From contig NC_017770.1 of NCBI RefSeq assembly GCF_000242635.2, positions 372,001 to 436,000 on the forward strand: a stretch of 64,000 nt of DNA, given 5' to 3'. The notes beneath the pieces are model-generated. The model worked only from the letters and a program-made list of their open reading frames with translations, ran no database searches and was not told where the DNA came from. Made by a program: the position numbers and the translations under genes. The stretch is from Solitalea canadensis DSM 3403 (GTDB lineage Bacteria > Bacteroidota > Bacteroidia > Sphingobacteriales > Sphingobacteriaceae). Positions 35,767 through 44,500 of the stretch are shown here, piece by piece; within the stretch, counting starts at the first letter, position 1; each line of letters starts with the position of its first letter.

Positions 35767-37014
35767 ATGGAAACGGAAACGATTATTAACAGTAAGCAAA
35801 CTAAAAAACTATGGGAGTTTCCCTGGGATTACAAGGAATCTTTCTTTGTAGCCGGAGGGTTGTTGGTAACAGGGTATTTATTACAACTGTCAACAAGGAC
35901 AACTATTAAGCCAATAGGAGCTCCCGTAAATTACATTGTAGGAGGAATATTCATCAGCATTTTATTATTGCTGCACTTTACTCAACGTACACATCCATGG
36001 GTAAAATGGCTGAGGTCTGTTCCCGCATCGATTAGTGCAATAGTGCTGGTGCTCATCCAGGCAATAATTATGGGAACACTCCCTCAGCAAAATTTCGTTG
36101 AAGGGGTGAAGCCCGATCTGCTTGGATTATCATTCGTTACATCAAGCTGGCCGTTTTTACTATCGCAAATCTATTTTCTGTTTACACTCGGTTTGGCAAC
36201 ACTAAACCGGATGTTTCCTTGGCAATGGAAAAACTGGGGGTTTGTATTAAATCACCTTGGGCTTTTCATTGCACTGTCTGCCGGTATATTGGGAAGTGGA
36301 GACTTGCAACGGTATGCGATGAATTTATATGAAAAGCAACCGGAATGGAGAGCTAATAATGATAAAGGAGAAACTGTTGAACTTCCTTTTGCATTTGAAC
36401 TTTCTCGTTTCGATATGCAAACTTTTGCTCCCAAACTGGCTTTTGCGAATATCGAAAATAACACCATTGAAACTAAAGGGGTAAATGCGCTACGCATGCT
36501 GCATAAGGGCGATAAATACCGTTATAACGACTACGAAATAGCAGTGATCGACTATCTGCAAGAAAGTAAATTTACAGGTAGTCGATATTATCCTGTGAAT
36601 GAGGAAGGATCTACACCTTCTGCGCTCATTCATGTTAAGTCATCAACAATAGACACTACGGCCTGGATCAGTTGTGGAAGCTATGCAACGAGCTACGCTT
36701 ATTTGCAACTAAATGATAAACAGGCAATCGTTATGCTTCAGCCAGAGGCCAAAAAATTTAGTTCAGCAGTAAAGGTATATTTTAAGAATGGATCATCTGA
36801 AAATGCACTAGTAGAGGTTAATAAGCCATTTAAGGTAAAAGGCTGGAAAGTATATCAGTTAAGTTATGATGAGAAATTTGGCAAGTGGTCAAAGCTTAGT
36901 GTTATTGAATTGGTACGTGACCCATGGTTACCGGTGGTATACGCCGGAATATTCATGATGTTGGTTGGAGCCGTGTACCTTATTTTTAAAGGAAGAGAAG
37001 TAACAGATAAATAG
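35767..37014 (+). CDS. ResB-like cytochrome c biogenesis membrane protein
   Basis: This membrane protein of 415 residues fits the ResB/Ccs1 component of system II cytochrome c maturation, which with CcsA carries heme out and ligates it to CxxCH motifs. It has four N-terminal membrane segments (within about 25-185), a large periplasmic region (about 190-385) and one C-terminal helix (about 390-408). The region GFVLNHLGLFIALSAGILGSGDLQRYAM is typical of ResB-like proteins of Bacteroidota. It lies between nrfA and the ccsA-like gene, which supports the assignment. Confidence 0.8.
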   Translation: METETIINSKQTKKLWEFPWDYKESFFVAGGLLVTGYLLQLSTRTTIKPIGAPVNYIVGGIFISILLLLHFTQRTHPWVKWLRSVPASISAIVLVLIQAIIMGTLPQQNFVEGVKPDLLGLSFVTSSWPFLLSQIYFLFTLGLATLNRMFPWQWKNWGFVLNHLGLFIALSAGILGSGDLQRYAMNLYEKQPEWRANNDKGETVELPFAFELSRFDMQTFAPKLAFANIENNTIETKGVNALRMLHKGDKYRYNDYEIAVIDYLQESKFTGSRYYPVNEEGSTPSALIHVKSSTIDTTAWISCGSYATSYAYLQLNDKQAIVMLQPEAKKFSSAVKVYFKNGSSENALVEVNKPFKVKGWKVYQLSYDEKFGKWSKLSVIELVRDPWLPVVYAGIFMMLVGAVYLIFKGREVTDK

Positions 37015-37030
37015 GAGTAAATTTTAAAGT

Positions 37031-37831
37031 ATGAATTATTGGATCTATTTTCCTGATTATGCACTAGGTGCTATCTTAAGCTGGTTGCTTTGTATAGTAT
37101 GTCAGTTGCTGCCAATAACCCGTAAGAAAATAACCCCGGTGCTGTTCTTTTCTATCCTGGGTTGTGTGAGTATGATTATTTTTACGGCTAATTTGTGGCA
37201 TCACCTTGAACGTCCTCCAATGAGAACTTTAGGAGAAACGCGACTATGGTATGCAGTATTTCTTCCGATCATAGGCATTATAACATTTATAAAATGGAAA
37301 TATAAGTGGTTGCTGAACTATAGCCTGGGAATGGCAGTGTTATTTCTGGTCATCAATTACTTACATCCAGATACCTACAATAAAGCCTTAATGCCGGCTT
37401 TGCAAAGCATCTGGTTTGTACCTCATGTGCTTGTTTATATATTTTCTTACGCTTTGCTTGCTGCATCTTCAATTGTGGCCGGATATGGTTTATATTTGTT
37501 ATACACAGGTAGTTACAAAGCTGAAATTCTTCAGTTGGCCAATAACCTTGTTTATGTTGGATTCGGATTTCTTTCATTAGGATTATTGTTTGGGGCGTTG
37601 TGGGCCAAGGAAGCCTGGGGCCACTATTGGACATGGGATCCTAAAGAAACCTGGGCTTTGCTCACCTGGTTAGGTTATCTTATTTATATCCACATTAGGT
37701 ATCGTAACCCTAATAGCATTAAACCTGCATTATTAACTCTTGCTTTAGCTTTTATTGTACTTCTGCTTTGTTGGTTTGGTGTGAATTATATGCCTTCTGC
37801 ATCTCAAAGTGTTCACACTTACACGTCATAA
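37031..37831 (+). CDS. CcsA/ResC-like cytochrome c heme-attachment protein
   Basis: This membrane protein of 266 residues has about eight hydrophobic helices and belongs to the heme-handling CcsA/CcmC/CcmF superfamily. The tryptophan-rich heme-binding signature is clear: WGHYWTWDPKETWALLTW near residues 196-213. Conserved histidines appear in HHLER near residue 57, VPHV near 131 and after the signature at IHIRYR. With the preceding ResB-like protein it makes a complete system II heme lyase dedicated to this operon. It starts 17 bases after resB. Confidence 0.88.
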   Translation: MNYWIYFPDYALGAILSWLLCIVCQLLPITRKKITPVLFFSILGCVSMIIFTANLWHHLERPPMRTLGETRLWYAVFLPIIGIITFIKWKYKWLLNYSLGMAVLFLVINYLHPDTYNKALMPALQSIWFVPHVLVYIFSYALLAASSIVAGYGLYLLYTGSYKAEILQLANNLVYVGFGFLSLGLLFGALWAKEAWGHYWTWDPKETWALLTWLGYLIYIHIRYRNPNSIKPALLTLALAFIVLLLCWFGVNYMPSASQSVHTYTS

Positions 37832-37842
37832 GAATAGTAATA

Positions 37843-39114
37843 ATGAAAATGAAAAATAATAGAATTTTATTGGCATTTCTTGCATGCATTCCTTTTGCTG
37901 CAAATGCTCAACAGCTGGATGTTTCAGCTCAACTTCGCACCCGCACCGAGTTCAGAGATGGTTACAGAACCATTAAAACAGAAACTGCCCCTCAGAATGA
38001 CCCCGCTTATTTTCTGTCTCAACGTACTCGCTTAAATTTTCTTTACACATCACCTCAGTTTGAAATGAAAGTTACTCCCCAGGATGTCCATGTTTGGGGG
38101 AGTCAGCTTGGATCAACTAATACTCCAGCTTCATTCGGACTTTATGAGGCTTGGGGTGCAGTAAATATTGACGCAAACTGGAAATTGAAAATCGGACGTC
38201 AGGAGATCATTTTTGATGATCAGCGGTTGATGGGTAATCTTGACTGGGCACAAAGTGGTCGTAGTTTCGATGCCTTAACTGTTTCTTATAAAAAGGATAA
38301 TTATAACGTACAATTTGGAGGAGCTTTTAACCAGGTATCTGAGAAAAACTCTACCACCAATTATGTGGCAAGTAATGCTAAAGTTCTTGGTTTTATCCAT
38401 CCTCAACTAAAAACTGCAAAGGGTGTGGTTACTGCTACATTTATTACTGACGCTTATCAGGCTAATGATATCGACTCTAAGCTTTATTGGCGCTTTACGC
38501 AGGGAATGTATACTGATCAGGTATTTGGAAAAGTTTTGTTAAATGCACAAGCCTATTATCAGGCAGGTAGTGACATTACTGATAAATCAATCTCAGCTTA
38601 CCTGGCAGGTTTAAAGTTAGGTTATAAATTTGATAAGCTAATTGTGGCAGGTGGTGCTGATATTGTTTCAGGAACCAGTTCAACAGCAGGTAAAAATAAT
38701 AGCTTCAATACCTTGTATGCAACTAATCATAAGTTCTACGGTTGGATGGACTATTATATTGCCTTTCCTGGAGATGTCAAAAACCTGGGGCTTAATGATT
38801 ATTATCTGACACTGAATTACCTGCACAGTAAGAAATTTGACCTTAGTGCTACCGGACACTTTTTTACCACAAATAAAGAATCTGGTATACAAAATAATAA
38901 AGAATTAAATTCTTCATTGGGTCAGGATATTGATCTGGGATTCAATTGGAAGCTGAATGATTTTATTAAACTTAACGGAGGTTATTCATTTTATTTGATC
39001 ACTAGTACTACTGAATATGTAAAAAATACGACTTATGGAAATGGAAGGACCGGACATTGGGGATGGTTGGCTTTAGACATTACTCCAAGTCTATTTTCAA
39101 CAGCTAAAAAATAA
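37843..39114 (+). CDS. Outer-membrane porin of the alginate-export family, in the nrf operon
   Basis: This predicted outer-membrane beta-barrel has 423 residues. The ATG at 37843 gives a signal peptide ending FAANAQ; a longer frame reaching back into the ccsA gene is not credible. The body consists of alternating amphipathic strands (for example NWKLKIGRQEIIFDDQRLMGN and FDALTVSYKKDNYNVQFGGAF) as in the alginate_exp family. Although named for alginate, such barrels occur in many non-alginate contexts. Here, as the last gene of a nitrite-reduction operon, it may let nitrite or another anion through the outer membrane; this is inference from position only. Confidence 0.7.
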   Translation: MKMKNNRILLAFLACIPFAANAQQLDVSAQLRTRTEFRDGYRTIKTETAPQNDPAYFLSQRTRLNFLYTSPQFEMKVTPQDVHVWGSQLGSTNTPASFGLYEAWGAVNIDANWKLKIGRQEIIFDDQRLMGNLDWAQSGRSFDALTVSYKKDNYNVQFGGAFNQVSEKNSTTNYVASNAKVLGFIHPQLKTAKGVVTATFITDAYQANDIDSKLYWRFTQGMYTDQVFGKVLLNAQAYYQAGSDITDKSISAYLAGLKLGYKFDKLIVAGGADIVSGTSSTAGKNNSFNTLYATNHKFYGWMDYYIAFPGDVKNLGLNDYYLTLNYLHSKKFDLSATGHFFTTNKESGIQNNKELNSSLGQDIDLGFNWKLNDFIKLNGGYSFYLITSTTEYVKNTTYGNGRTGHWGWLALDITPSLFSTAKK

Positions 39115-39140
39115 ACACTTACAAATCTGTTTTTGAGAAG

Positions 39141-39177
39141 AAAACGGGTGCTGTCCTTTTGGATGCACTCGTTTTTT
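39141..39177 (+). terminator. Terminator of the nrf operon
   Basis: AAAACGGGTGC (39141-39151) pairs with GCACTCGTTTT (39165-39175, one G-U pair), followed by T residues, 26 bases after the porin stop. Confidence 0.8.
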
Positions 39178-39214
39178 GTTTTATGCTCACCCTTTCCTTG
39201 CATCCAAATAGGAC

Positions 39215-39249
39215 GAAAAAAAAGAGTGATATCATTAATATCACTCTTT
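39215..39249 (-). terminator. Terminator of the surface-glycan genes
   Basis: AAAGAGTGATAT (39221-39232) pairs perfectly with 39238-39249 around CATTA. On the minus strand the stem is followed by a U run. It lies 23 bases beyond the aminotransferase stop. Confidence 0.85.
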
Positions 39250-39271
39250 ATATACTTTAACGTACAATAAG

Positions 39272-40447
39272 TCAGGCTTTATTGATCAGCTCTTTAATTT
39301 TTGTAACTACTCTTTCCAAGTCTTCCTTTTCTAGATTTGATCCGGAAGGTAAACACAACCCATTATTAAACAAAACTCTGCTTACGTTATTATCGTAGTA
39401 TGGATAATCTTCGAAAACAGGTTGTAAATGCATAGGCTTCCATAATGGCCGCGACTCAATATTGCATGTTGCAAGTGAAAGTCTGATATCTTCACGTGTA
39501 ATTCCACCAGTAAGCGATGAATTTACAATCATAGCTGTAAGCCACCTGTTACTGAATGCGCCATCGGCTTCAGGCTGAAAAGATATTCCTGGCAATTTTC
39601 CTAAATGTTCTTCATAAAATGCAAAGATCTCTCGTCTTTTATTAACACGTTCATCTAATACTTCCATTTGGCCTCTGCCAATTCCGGCACATATATTACT
39701 CATCCGGTAATTATAACCTATATGTGAGTGTTCATAGTGTGGAGCATTATCTCGCGCTTGAGTGGCTAAGAAACGTGCTTTTTCTATAATTGCTGCATTT
39801 TCGGAGACAATAGCGCCACCTCCTGAGGTTGTTATGATCTTGTTGCCGTTGAAAGAGAGTGCCGCCAGCGCGCCTAATGTGCCCATTTTTTTACCATTAA
39901 AATGCGAACCTAATGCCTCTGCAGCGTCTTCAATTACAGGGATTTGATATTCTTTTGCTACTGCAAGTATTTCCTCCATTTTTGAAGGCATGCCGTATAA
40001 ATGAACTGGAATAATGGCTTTAGGTTTTTTGCCGAGTGAAATCCGGTCTTTTATCGCTTCCTTTAATAAAACAGGACACATATTCCATGTATCCGCTTCG
40101 CTATCAACAAATATAGGAGTCGCCTTTTGATAAATAATTGGGTTTGCCGAAGCAGAGAAGGTAAAACTTTGACAAATTACTTCGTCTCCTTCCTTAACCC
40201 CAATTAAAATCAATGCTAAATGAATAGCCGCAGTGCCAGAACTCAAAGCAGCAACAGAAACACCATCTTTTAGGTAAGAGGCAAGATCACATTCAAAACC
40301 ATCAACATTCGGCCCTAAGGGTGCTACCCAGTTGGTATCAAAAGCTTCATGAATATAGTTAAGTTCGTTTCCCCCCATGTGAGGAGACGAAAGCCATATT
40401 TTCTTGCTGATCTTAGGTTCGGTTTCACGTATTTCTTCTTGTATCAT
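39272..40447 (-). CDS. DegT/DnrJ/EryC1 family sugar aminotransferase (PglE-like)
   Basis: This is a PLP-dependent enzyme of 391 residues that aminates a nucleotide-linked keto-sugar. The lysine that holds PLP is K203 in SFNGNKIITTSGGG; GTAAIHLAL near residue 70 binds the phosphate and VIEDAAEALGS near 170 holds the pyridine-nitrogen aspartate. The order of genes, 4,6-dehydratase then sugar transferase then this aminotransferase, is that of the bacillosamine-type pathway, where the substrate is UDP-4-keto-6-deoxy-GlcNAc. Other 4-amino-sugars are possible. It is separated by 12 bases from the sugar transferase gene. Confidence 0.88.
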   Translation of the reverse strand: MIQEEIRETEPKISKKIWLSSPHMGGNELNYIHEAFDTNWVAPLGPNVDGFECDLASYLKDGVSVAALSSGTAAIHLALILIGVKEGDEVICQSFTFSASANPIIYQKATPIFVDSEADTWNMCPVLLKEAIKDRISLGKKPKAIIPVHLYGMPSKMEEILAVAKEYQIPVIEDAAEALGSHFNGKKMGTLGALAALSFNGNKIITTSGGGAIVSENAAIIEKARFLATQARDNAPHYEHSHIGYNYRMSNICAGIGRGQMEVLDERVNKRREIFAFYEEHLGKLPGISFQPEADGAFSNRWLTAMIVNSSLTGGITREDIRLSLATCNIESRPLWKPMHLQPVFEDYPYYDNNVSRVLFNNGLCLPSGSNLEKEDLERVVTKIKELINKA

Positions 40448-40459
40448 AGTAATTGAGCG

Positions 40460-41125
40460 TTAATTTGAGAGCAAAACTTTTGATTGATGGGATACATTGT
40501 TTTTAGTTTCAGTATCATGCGGATTTGAGCCTGTAAATGCTTCCATCGTTGCATTTCCGGCTTGATTGATTCCTTCGCTTTTAAGCACTTTTTTAATCGT
40601 CAGCATTAAAATTCTTAGATCAAGTCCAAAAGAAAGATGATCTACATACCATACATCATAATTGAATTTTTCAGTCCAACTTAGGGTATTTCGTCCATTC
40701 ACCTGTGCCCAACCGGTTATTCCTGGCGTTACCTCATGTCTGCGCTTTTGGGTATCATTATATAATGGTAAATAGCTCGGTAGTAAAGGCCTTGGTCCAA
40801 TCAGGGTCATGTCTCCCTTAATTACATTTAATAGTTGAGGGATTTCATCTAATGATGTTTTTCGAACAAATTTCCCAACTGTAGTTAACCTGTCGGGATC
40901 CGGTAATAAATTGCCTTTCTTATCCTTATTTTCATTCATTGTTTTGAATTTTAACACCCAGAAAATTCGTTCATTCTTCCCTGGTCGGGCTTGGGTGAAA
41001 AAAGGAGACCCGTGGTTCACAAAAGCAAGGATTATGCTCATAATGAGAAACACCGGAGATAGTATTATGAATGCTGGAATGGCAATAATAAGATCAAAAA
41101 AGCGCTTGAAAAATAGTTTATACAT
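40460..41125 (-). CDS. Initiating sugar-phosphate transferase (PglC/WcaJ-type)
   Basis: This is a membrane enzyme of 221 residues from the ATG at 41125 (a start at 41149 would overlap the upstream gene). It transfers a sugar phosphate from a UDP-sugar to undecaprenyl phosphate to begin a surface glycan. It is of the small monotopic type: one re-entrant N-terminal helix (KRFFDLIIAIPAFIILSPVFLI), then the catalytic domain with FKTMNENKDKKG, TTVGKFVRKTSLDEIPQLLNVIKGDMTLIGPRPLL and the VTPGITGWAQVNGRN block. The essential Asp-Glu pair is in SLDEIPQ. Clustered with dehydratase and aminotransferase, it probably uses UDP-diNAc-bacillosamine or a related amino-sugar. Confidence 0.92.
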   Translation of the reverse strand: MYKLFFKRFFDLIIAIPAFIILSPVFLIMSIILAFVNHGSPFFTQARPGKNERIFWVLKFKTMNENKDKKGNLLPDPDRLTTVGKFVRKTSLDEIPQLLNVIKGDMTLIGPRPLLPSYLPLYNDTQKRRHEVTPGITGWAQVNGRNTLSWTEKFNYDVWYVDHLSFGLDLRILMLTIKKVLKSEGINQAGNATMEAFTGSNPHDTETKNNVSHQSKVLLSN

Positions 41126-41138
41126 AATTAATTCACTA

Positions 41139-43124
41139 TTAAACAGCAATATTTGCTTGTTCTAATGACAAATGGGGAGCATCTAATTCTTCGTAAACGG
41201 ATTGTTTACTTTTAAATTCAGGAACAATCAATTTCATCTGACGAACAATCGATTTTTCCTGAAAATTAGTTGCTGAGCTTAACAGTTCGTTGATGGATTC
41301 TTCTACCCATTCATATTTATATTTTCGAACCCGAGCAATTTTAATTTTCTCATGGTGAGTTTTTTGGACGCATTCGGAGTCATTTAATAACTCTTCATAC
41401 AGCTTTTCTCCCGGACGTAATCCCGTGAAAACAATTTGTATGTCCTTATCAGGGGTTAAACCAGAAAGCTGGATCATCTTTTTCGCTAAATCAACAATCT
41501 TAACGGATTTGCCCATGTCGAAAACAAATATCTCTCCGCCATTTCCCATTGTTCCGGCTTCAATAACCAACTGACAGGCTTCAGGAATTGTCATGAAATA
41601 CCTGTTGATGTCGGGGTGGGTAACGGTAATTGGTCCGCCTTTTTCAATTTGTTCCTTAAAGCGCGGAATTACAGAACCATTAGAGCCTAATACGTTACCA
41701 AAACGGGTGGTAATAAAACGTGTAGATGATTCAATTCCGTTTTGTACATAATAGTCATTCAATGACTGCGTATAAATTTCAGCTATTCTTTTTGAGGCGC
41801 CCATTACATTTGTTGGATTTACAGCTTTGTCGGTTGAAATCATCACAAATTTTTCAACCTGGTATTTAACTGATAAATCCGCAACATTTTTGGTTCCACC
41901 AACATTGGTTAAGATGGCTTCTGAAGGATGATGTTCCATCATCGGAACATGTTTATAAGCAGCAGCATGGAAAACAATCTCTGGTTTGTATTTATCGAAA
42001 AGATACTCCATACGTTCCTTATTTCGGATATCGGCAATAAACGGCTGAATACAAGCGTTAGGGAACGATTCTTTGAATTCTAATTCAATATTATAAAGAG
42101 CAGTTTCGGCCTGATCACATAAAACAAGTAGTTCAGGGTTAAATTTGAGTACCTGTCTAACCACTTCACTTCCAATAGAACCAGCTGCCCCCGTAACCAA
42201 AATCCTTTTATTGCGGAGCTCATCTGTAACCTTGGCATTTTGTATAGTAATAACTTCTCGTTCAAGAAGTTCTTCAATTTTAATATTCCGAAGTTGATTA
42301 AGATTAAAACTACCGTCGATCCAATTTGAAGCACGAGGTATCGTAACCACTTTAATTTCATGTAATAAACATATATCAACAAGTTCTCTTTTCCTGTTAA
42401 TATCAAGATTTTGGATACTGATAATAACTTCTTCAACTTTATACTTATCTACAAGAAATTGAATGTCAGTTCTGGCATTATAAATTTTAATACCATCAAT
42501 GTATTTACCTACTTTATTTAGGTTATCATCCAGAAATCCTATCACCTTTAATCCACATTGAGCTTCGTGATTTATTACATGTTTAGTAATCATGCCAGAT
42601 TCGCCGGCACCAAAAATTAAAATGGATTTCTTTAAGGTATTTTCTCTTCGTATTGACTCAAAACCAAGTTTTATTAAAAATCGGTAGGAAGTAGAAAAGA
42701 AGAAAAGAATCAAAAAGTATTTTAATATAACATTGAGGGGCAAGATGATAATCGATTCAATATTACTGAGTCCGAGTTTAACCACACCTAACAAAACCGC
42801 ATTAAAAAATATGGCGTTGAAAATTCGGGCCATATCCTGCAAACTGGTTAATCTGATAATACCGGCGTATGTTTTAAATGTTAACGATACCGCAATCGAA
42901 ATAAGTAGATTAATATAAACGAGCGTTTCTAATCCTTTGTGGGCAAATAATGCATGTATGTTAAAGTCATAAAACATTATAAATGCACAAACAAAGGCAA
43001 TTGTACTGATGATGGTATCAATACTAAATACCAGCCACCGCGGTATAAAGCGCGAAGACGAGATTCTAAGAGTAAAAAAAGCTTCTTTTTTTACTCTTTG
43101 AGGAGAAGGAGAGAGCGTAAACAT
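41139..43124 (-). CDS. Membrane-bound UDP-GlcNAc 4,6-dehydratase (PglF/WbpM/CapD-like)
   Basis: This protein of 661 residues has four N-terminal membrane helices (about 28-165), a first Rossmann-like CoA-binding domain (about 165-280, ILIFGAGESGMITKHV) and a second, catalytic short-chain dehydrogenase domain from about 300. The latter has the nucleotide motif VTGAAGSIGSEV, HAAAYKHVPMME near residue 389, and STDKAVNPTNVMGASKRIAE with the modified catalytic triad of large dehydratases. It makes the 4-keto-6-deoxy sugar used by the next two genes. Transcription starts in the 493-base region beyond it. Confidence 0.92.
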   Translation of the reverse strand: MFTLSPSPQRVKKEAFFTLRISSSRFIPRWLVFSIDTIISTIAFVCAFIMFYDFNIHALFAHKGLETLVYINLLISIAVSLTFKTYAGIIRLTSLQDMARIFNAIFFNAVLLGVVKLGLSNIESIIILPLNVILKYFLILFFFSTSYRFLIKLGFESIRRENTLKKSILIFGAGESGMITKHVINHEAQCGLKVIGFLDDNLNKVGKYIDGIKIYNARTDIQFLVDKYKVEEVIISIQNLDINRKRELVDICLLHEIKVVTIPRASNWIDGSFNLNQLRNIKIEELLEREVITIQNAKVTDELRNKRILVTGAAGSIGSEVVRQVLKFNPELLVLCDQAETALYNIELEFKESFPNACIQPFIADIRNKERMEYLFDKYKPEIVFHAAAYKHVPMMEHHPSEAILTNVGGTKNVADLSVKYQVEKFVMISTDKAVNPTNVMGASKRIAEIYTQSLNDYYVQNGIESSTRFITTRFGNVLGSNGSVIPRFKEQIEKGGPITVTHPDINRYFMTIPEACQLVIEAGTMGNGGEIFVFDMGKSVKIVDLAKKMIQLSGLTPDKDIQIVFTGLRPGEKLYEELLNDSECVQKTHHEKIKIARVRKYKYEWVEESINELLSSATNFQEKSIVRQMKLIVPEFKSKQSVYEELDAPHLSLEQANIAV

Positions 43125-43617
43125 AGATATGAGTTGCGTATCGATTAGTTGTTACATGAGTTTATAGCGTGAAATTTTATAGTATAGTATTTATGGAGTT
43201 ACATGCAATTGATAAGCCAATTTACCTAATAACCAATAATTTAATTTAAAATAAATGTTAAAAGATAGTTTAAAGCTATTGTTCACCAGGAAGGAAAGAG
43301 GGGAGCTCCTGTTGTAGGAAATGGCTTGTAGAGCTTCTGAACAATATTATGTACATTAATTAATTATAGATTAAGTTAATCAAATTAATATACATATCAC
43401 AGTTTATTTGATATTAAATGAAGTAAATGTGTAAGAATAAATGTGTAGGTATTACCTTGTTTGAGGTACTAAATCCAAAAAACAAGGATAAAAGTGTATA
43501 CAATATAGTAATGGCTTAGTTTAGGTAATAAGATGAAAGGGATATTGTTATAAATAAAAAAATATAACTGTATTAATGAGATTATAACACAGTTATATTT
43601 TATATAGCTATAGTGTA
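43125..43617. other. Long AT-rich intergenic region before the surface-glycan genes
   Basis: 493 bases with no credible gene. It contains the terminator of the DUF2807 gene near its right end. It should also hold the promoter for the leftward glycan genes, but I find no good TAnnTTTG element on the minus strand; a GC-richer patch at about 43290-43320 (with GGAGCTCC) stands out without a known meaning. Confidence 0.5.
43555..43601 (-). terminator. Terminator of the DUF2807 gene
   Basis: AAAATATAACTG (43559-43570) pairs perfectly with 43590-43601; on the minus strand it runs out into U residues. The stem is AT-rich, and the loop of 19 bases is long. Confidence 0.6.
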
Positions 43618-44322
43618 TTAGCTTACTTTTTTTATTTTACCGGAACCACTGGTTTTAGCGGAGATTTTTGTTGCTGAGCCTGAATAAATAACATTACCAG
43701 AACCCGTAACTGCGGCATCTAATTCTTCATCTGTTTGTATTCTTACCTCACCTGATCCGCTAACTTTTGCAGTAGTGCTTTTAGTTTTTAAGCTACTTCC
43801 TTTAAAATTTCCGGAACCGCTAATGTAAACTTCTGCCCTAGCAGCTGAACCTGAAATATCGATAGAACCAGAACCACTGATCTTACTATTTAAACTCTTA
43901 GCATTTATCTGAGTTGATAAGTTTCCAGAACCGCTAACTACAATATCCATGTCTTCTGCGTTTAACTGATCTTCTACTTTTAAATTTCCTGATCCGCTTA
44001 CTGTAAGGTCATTTAATTTTTTAGCGGTAATATAAATAGTGATCTTTTGGCTTGGCGATTTCCACATTTTGGAAGAATTCTTCCATTTAATCGTGAGCAT
44101 GCGGTCATTTACTTCAGTAACGATCTGGCTTAAATCTTCTGAAGATGCTTCTATTTTAACTTTTTCCTCATTGCCCAATTTTACAATTGCATTAAAAGGA
44201 CCTCCTAAAGAGATACCGTCAAAATCTTTAACAGCAGGAGTAGAGGTTGATTGAGCCGATACAACATTAAATGCTGCCACCGACATCAAAAGCATAAGCG
44301 TAATTCTTTTTAAGTGTGTCAT
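43618..44322 (-). CDS. Secreted DUF2807 (head GIN domain) repeat protein
   Basis: This exported protein of 234 residues has a signal peptide ending VVSAQ. After FDGISLGGPFNAIVKLG, typical of the DUF2807 start, the chain carries seven copies of a SGSGN/SGSGS-like turn (SGSGNLKVED, SGSGNLSTQI, SGSGSIDISG, SGSGNFKGSS, SGSGEVRIQT, TGSGNVIYSG, SGSGKIKKVS) spaced about 20 residues apart. This predicts a right-handed parallel beta-helix with a glycine-serine turn per coil. Its function is unknown; relatives are common periplasmic or surface proteins in Bacteroidota and are sometimes linked to envelope stress. It is a single gene. Confidence 0.85.
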   Translation of the reverse strand: MTHLKRITLMLLMSVAAFNVVSAQSTSTPAVKDFDGISLGGPFNAIVKLGNEEKVKIEASSEDLSQIVTEVNDRMLTIKWKNSSKMWKSPSQKITIYITAKKLNDLTVSGSGNLKVEDQLNAEDMDIVVSGSGNLSTQINAKSLNSKISGSGSIDISGSAARAEVYISGSGNFKGSSLKTKSTTAKVSGSGEVRIQTDEELDAAVTGSGNVIYSGSATKISAKTSGSGKIKKVS

Positions 44323-44454
44323 GGTGTATGTATATAATTTTCAATTGTTTGTTTTTATAAAGACGTAAGACAATTTACGAATGTTGCATGGCAATGGAAA
44401 AAACAATAGTCGCAAATAACATGTTACAATTAATGGGTTTGTGTTAATAGTATC

Positions 44455-44462
44455 TATCTTTG
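44455..44462 (+). promoter_or_regulatory. -7 element of the MFS transporter gene
   Basis: TATCTTTG fits TAnnTTTG and predicts a transcript start near 44469. It lies inside the longer reading frame that begins at 44441, so translation must start at the ATG at 44501. Confidence 0.45.
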
Positions 44463-44500
44463 AACCCCTCAAATTTTTAATAAAAACCATAACATATTTA

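Noticed and set aside
42080-42436. 118-residue frame inside the 4,6-dehydratase gene
   Set aside because: It lies in another frame on the same strand of a complete, well-conserved gene, with no recognisable domain.
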